From: Streptomyces cirratus
Lineage (GTDB): Bacteria > Actinomycetota > Actinomycetes > Streptomycetales > Streptomycetaceae
Assembly (NCBI RefSeq): GCF_014650775.1
Contig: NZ_BMVP01000002.1
Location: 434,001-498,000, forward strand
Direction: 5' to 3'
Length of the DNA: 64,000 nucleotides
Under the pieces are notes generated by a model. It searched no databases and was not told the origin of the DNA. It was given only the letters and a program-made list of their open reading frames with translations. A program made the translations under genes and the position numbers. The first letter of the stretch is position 1. Every line of letters begins with the position of its first letter. This document shows, piece after piece, positions 61,587-64,000 of this stretch.

Positions 61587-62069
61587 CTACGGGTGAGCGA
61601 GCCGGTCCAGGATCACCAGCGGGACCTCGCCGGGCGCCGCGGCCGCCTGGTGGTCCTCGTACGCGGGCCAGAGCGCGGTCAACGCCTCCCAGTACGTCTC
61701 CCGCTCCACCGCGTCCGCCGTGCGGGCCGCCGCCTGGAAGGAGAGGGCGCCGACCTGGAGCCGCACCTCGGGGTGGGCCGTGAGGTGCGCGTACCACTGC
61801 GGGGCCGGGGCGCCGGGGACCGGGCCGGCGGCCACGACGAGGTGGCGACCGCCGTCGCGCGCGTAGACCAGCGGAGTGCGCACGGTGCGGTGCCGTGCGC
61901 GGTCGACCGTGGTGAGCAGGAGGGTCGGGACCCCGTGCCAGAGATGGCCGTCGAGACCCCCCGAACCGGTATAGGCCCGCACGTGGTCGAGGACGCGGCC
62001 CGGCTCCGGGTCGGCGGGATGGTCCCAGTCGATGGTGACGGTCTGCGTCATGGCGACGGTCTGCAACAC
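61587..62069 (-). CDS. Deazaflavin (F420)-dependent nitroreductase-family protein
   Basis: This 160-residue protein has the Ddn-like split-barrel fold (LWHGVPTLLLTTVDRARHR, RTPLVYARDGGRHLVVAAG, QWYAHLTAHPEVRLQVG, YWEALTALWPAYEDHQAA). Such enzymes reduce quinones or nitro compounds with F420. The GTG at 62069 follows GGAGG with five bases spacing and is preferred over the ATG at 62051. Confidence 0.85.
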   Translation of the reverse strand: MLQTVAMTQTVTIDWDHPADPEPGRVLDHVRAYTGSGGLDGHLWHGVPTLLLTTVDRARHRTVRTPLVYARDGGRHLVVAAGPVPGAPAPQWYAHLTAHPEVRLQVGALSFQAAARTADAVERETYWEALTALWPAYEDHQAAAAPGEVPLVILDRLAHP

Positions 62070-62156
62070 GGCGTCCTCCGGCTTCGGCCCCCCGAGGTCC
62101 CCGGGCGGCCTAACGACGGCGGGCGCCCCTGGTTTCGCGTGCGCGCTGCGCGAGAG

Positions 62157-62199
62157 CGCCGCTCCCGGTCCGGCCGGCGGGCGCGGACCGGGAGCGGCG
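62157..62199 (-). terminator. Terminator after the 64-aa gene
   Basis: A perfect 16-bp stem (CGCCGCTCCCGGTCCG and its complement) with an 11-base loop lies just past the stop of the gene ending at 62220. Confidence 0.8.
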
Positions 62200-62219
62200 T
62201 CGTGGACCTGCCCCGGTGC

Positions 62220-62414
62220 CTACGGCAGGTAGCGTTCGATGACCGACGGCCCCTCGCGCTCGATCATCTTCCGGGCCTTCTCGACCCGCTCCGGAGTCGG
62301 GTCGGCGCCCGTCGCCATGACGAGGTCCTCGGGGTCGTAAGGCCGCTCGCCGCCGGTCCACAGCTTGGACGGGCGGTCCGCGTGCTGGGGCTGCTGGTCC
62401 GATTCACGTTCCAT
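62220..62414 (-). CDS. Small hypothetical protein (64 aa)
   Basis: The product has 64 residues, soluble and charged, with KLWTGGERPYDPEDLVMATG and ERVEKARKMIEREGPSVIER. An ATG at 62414 follows GAGGAGGTACGCG. It ends at a strong terminator. No domain is known to me. Confidence 0.7.
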   Translation of the reverse strand: MERESDQQPQHADRPSKLWTGGERPYDPEDLVMATGADPTPERVEKARKMIEREGPSVIERYLP

Positions 62415-62527
62415 CGCGTACCTCCTCGGGGGTGTCCCCGTTCCCCATCATCCTCCGGCGCACACGCCATGAACGCACGTCGACCGACAAACTTCCGGAA
62501 ACCCCGGCAAACCGCAGCAAACCGCGC

Positions 62528-63547
62528 TCAGTGCACCACCAGCGTCAGCACCACACCCAGCGCGAACAGCGACCCGCAGACGGCCAGATTGACGCCCTTG
62601 TGCTCCATGAACACCGCCGCGAACTCGCGGATCGTCGCGCTCGGCCAGAAGTAGGCGGCCGTCGGAGCCCCCAGCACCTGCCCGTCGACCCCGGCCTTGC
62701 GGGCCATCATGGCCGCCCGGAAGGCGTGGAAGTTGTTGGTCACGACCACGCACCGGTACCCCGGTGTCCCCTCCGCCATGATGGCCGCGCTGAGGGAGAG
62801 GTTCTCCTCCGTCGTACGGGAGCGGTCCTCCAGGCGGATGTGCTCCTCCGGGACGCCCTCCGCGATCAGCCAGTCCGCCATGGCGCGCGCCTCGGCGACC
62901 TTCTCGTCCGAGCCCTTCCCGCCCGACGGCAGCAGCACCGGCGTCCGGCCGCCCCGGGCGCGCTGGGCCTCGTAGATCTGCTTGCCCTTGCGCAGCCGGG
63001 AGGCCAGCAGGGGCGGCACCCGGTCGCCGCACACCAGGCCGGAGCCGAGCATCACGACGTAGTCGACGTCGCCGCGCACCTTGAGCCGCCCGTAGAGGTA
63101 GGCGTACGCGAGGAAGCACAGGAAGAGGAACGAGACGTAGGCCGCGATCATGACCACCATCGCGGTCATCCCGGCCAGCTTGCCCGAGCCGCTCAGTACC
63201 GTGACGAGTGCCAGCGCGAGCACCCCGAAGATCGCGAGGCCGGCCAGCAGCGACAGCAGGTTGCCGAGACTGCGGCCCTCCTTGCGCACCATCGTCACGC
63301 CGTTGGCGATCAGGAAGCAGGCGAGCGCCACCACCCCGAGGGCCGGCAGCAGGAGCACGGCGAGCACCAGCGGTGCCGCGAGGGCCGGCGGCAGCTGCGA
63401 TATCCGCGACAGCAGCCCGAGCGCCAGGCTGATGAACGTGAGCCCCAGCAGGACCGCGTTGCGAAAGCGCCGGCGGTCCTCGCGCACGCTCAGGCAGAGG
63501 AAGACGAACAGCACCGCGGCGGGGACAAAAGCGATCATGGCGGTCAT
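62528..63547 (-). CDS. YdcF-family (DUF218) membrane protein
   Basis: This 339-residue protein has about five TM segments in residues 1-160 and a C-terminal DUF218 domain (VVMLGSGLVCGDRVPP, LLASRLRKGKQIYE, RTTEENLSLS, VVTNNFHAFRA). The domain may act on nucleotide or lipid intermediates of the cell envelope. ATG at 63547. It lies next to the D-aminoacylase-like gene. Confidence 0.87.
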   Translation of the reverse strand: MTAMIAFVPAAVLFVFLCLSVREDRRRFRNAVLLGLTFISLALGLLSRISQLPPALAAPLVLAVLLLPALGVVALACFLIANGVTMVRKEGRSLGNLLSLLAGLAIFGVLALALVTVLSGSGKLAGMTAMVVMIAAYVSFLFLCFLAYAYLYGRLKVRGDVDYVVMLGSGLVCGDRVPPLLASRLRKGKQIYEAQRARGGRTPVLLPSGGKGSDEKVAEARAMADWLIAEGVPEEHIRLEDRSRTTEENLSLSAAIMAEGTPGYRCVVVTNNFHAFRAAMMARKAGVDGQVLGAPTAAYFWPSATIREFAAVFMEHKGVNLAVCGSLFALGVVLTLVVH

Positions 63548-63608
63548 CGTAGGCGTCCCGCGTGAACGGTCCCCGGCCGAGGGCGGCCGGGCCTGGTGGC
63601 TGCGGTCC

Positions 63609-64000
63609 TTACGACGGTGTCCTGCGGACCGCGCGCCCGGCCAGGACGTCCGTCCTGCGCCCGTCGCGCATCACGAAACGGCCGTCGATCAGGACGTGGG
63701 GGATACCCGTGGGCAGCGCCCGCGGGTTCTCGTACGTCGACCCCGCGGCCACCGTGTCCGCGTCGAAGAGCACCAGGTCGGCGCGGTGTCCCGGGTGGAT
63801 CAGCCCCCGGTCGGGCAGGCGCAGCCGGGCCGCCGGACGGCCCGCGAGGTGTGCCACGCACTCCTCCAGCGACAGCACGCCCAGCTCGCGCACGTACCGG
63901 CCGAGGTAGTGGGGGAACGTGCCGTACGCCCTCGGGTGGGGCTTCGCGCCTTGGAGGATTCCGTCGGAACCGCCGGTGTGCGCGGGGTGGCGCATGATCG
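63609..64000 (-). CDS. D-aminoacylase/N-acyl-D-amino-acid deacylase-like amidohydrolase (3' part)
   Basis: Only the last 130 or so residues lie in the window; the gene runs past 64000. The end carries GSDGILQGAKPHPRAYGTFP, with the catalytic Asp and the family PRxYG motif, then YVRELGVLSLEEC, PDRGLIHPGHRADLVLFD and VAAGSTYENPRALPTGI, the C-terminal beta-sandwich cap of the amidohydrolase superfamily. It should hydrolyse N-acyl-D-amino acids. It is the only partial gene on the right edge. Confidence 0.85.
   Translation of the reverse strand, partial: IMRHPAHTGGSDGILQGAKPHPRAYGTFPHYLGRYVRELGVLSLEECVAHLAGRPAARLRLPDRGLIHPGHRADLVLFDADTVAAGSTYENPRALPTGIPHVLIDGRFVMRDGRRTDVLAGRAVRRTPS

Noticed and set aside
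61587..62069. Pyridoxamine-phosphate oxidase as an alternative for the split-barrel protein
   Set aside because: The LLLTT and RTPLVYARDGG order fits the Ddn-like F420 family better.

Overview
The window reads as a Streptomyces chromosome. It has very high GC, frequent GTG and TTG starts, strong GGAGG-type ribosome sites, and a gene order that matches, from memory and unchecked, the Streptomyces coelicolor block from sigQ-afsQ1-afsQ2 to pckG. No rRNA, tRNA, CRISPR array or complete insertion sequence was seen. The species cannot be named from the sequence alone.

Layout. 1-3352: the sigQ / afsQ1-afsQ2-afsQ3 signalling locus, with a textbook AfsQ1 box between the divergent genes. 3381-10503: a MerR-SDR pair, sugar phosphomutase with purine phosphorylase, a cyclotransferase-like protein, an LpdA-type quinone reductase and a DeoR regulator. 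10683-17034: biotin-dependent acyl-CoA carboxylase genes (alpha, epsilon and beta subunits), biotin ligase, Maf pyrophosphatase and the 44-residue membrane protein MmpB. 17202-22045: adenylate cyclase, enoyl-CoA hydratase, a GGDEF protein and histidase; two nucleotide second-messenger genes lie close together here. 22111-26685: an LAxTG sortase substrate, an L,D-transpeptidase lipoprotein, and an MmyB-like regulator divergent from an alcohol dehydrogenase.

26723-31081 is the accessory part. A perfect 63-bp direct repeat of the 3' end of msrA brackets about 4.2 kb that carries the C-terminal stub of a serine-recombinase-like gene, a WhiJ-type XRE/DUF5753 plus DUF397 regulatory module, a DUF6879 gene, a gene split by a frame change and a DUF3885-like gene. 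It looks like a decayed integrative element.

31005-41534 returns to core genes: msrA, metB, a sigma-like/one-TM pair, a MarR regulator, ilvA, a Drr-type ABC exporter, greA and mca (mycothiol detoxification). 41579-49843: a large membrane-associated STAND ATPase with TPRs and an arginine in place of the Walker A lysine, a thioredoxin-domain protein, a TrhA-like protein and PEP carboxykinase.

49901-54432 is a tightly coupled four-gene operon: a membrane-anchored binding protein, a TelA-like protein, a lipoprotein fusing a binding-protein domain to a von Willebrand A domain, and a two-TM protein. It has no transporter ATPase or permease and is the best candidate for an undescribed envelope system. 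55757-57973 holds a second XRE-TPR regulator with small neighbours. 58041-64000 holds an aminotransferase, a TetR-DHFR-like cassette beside a DUF6083-like gene that lacks its own stop, an F420-type reductase, a YdcF protein and the end of a D-aminoacylase-like gene.
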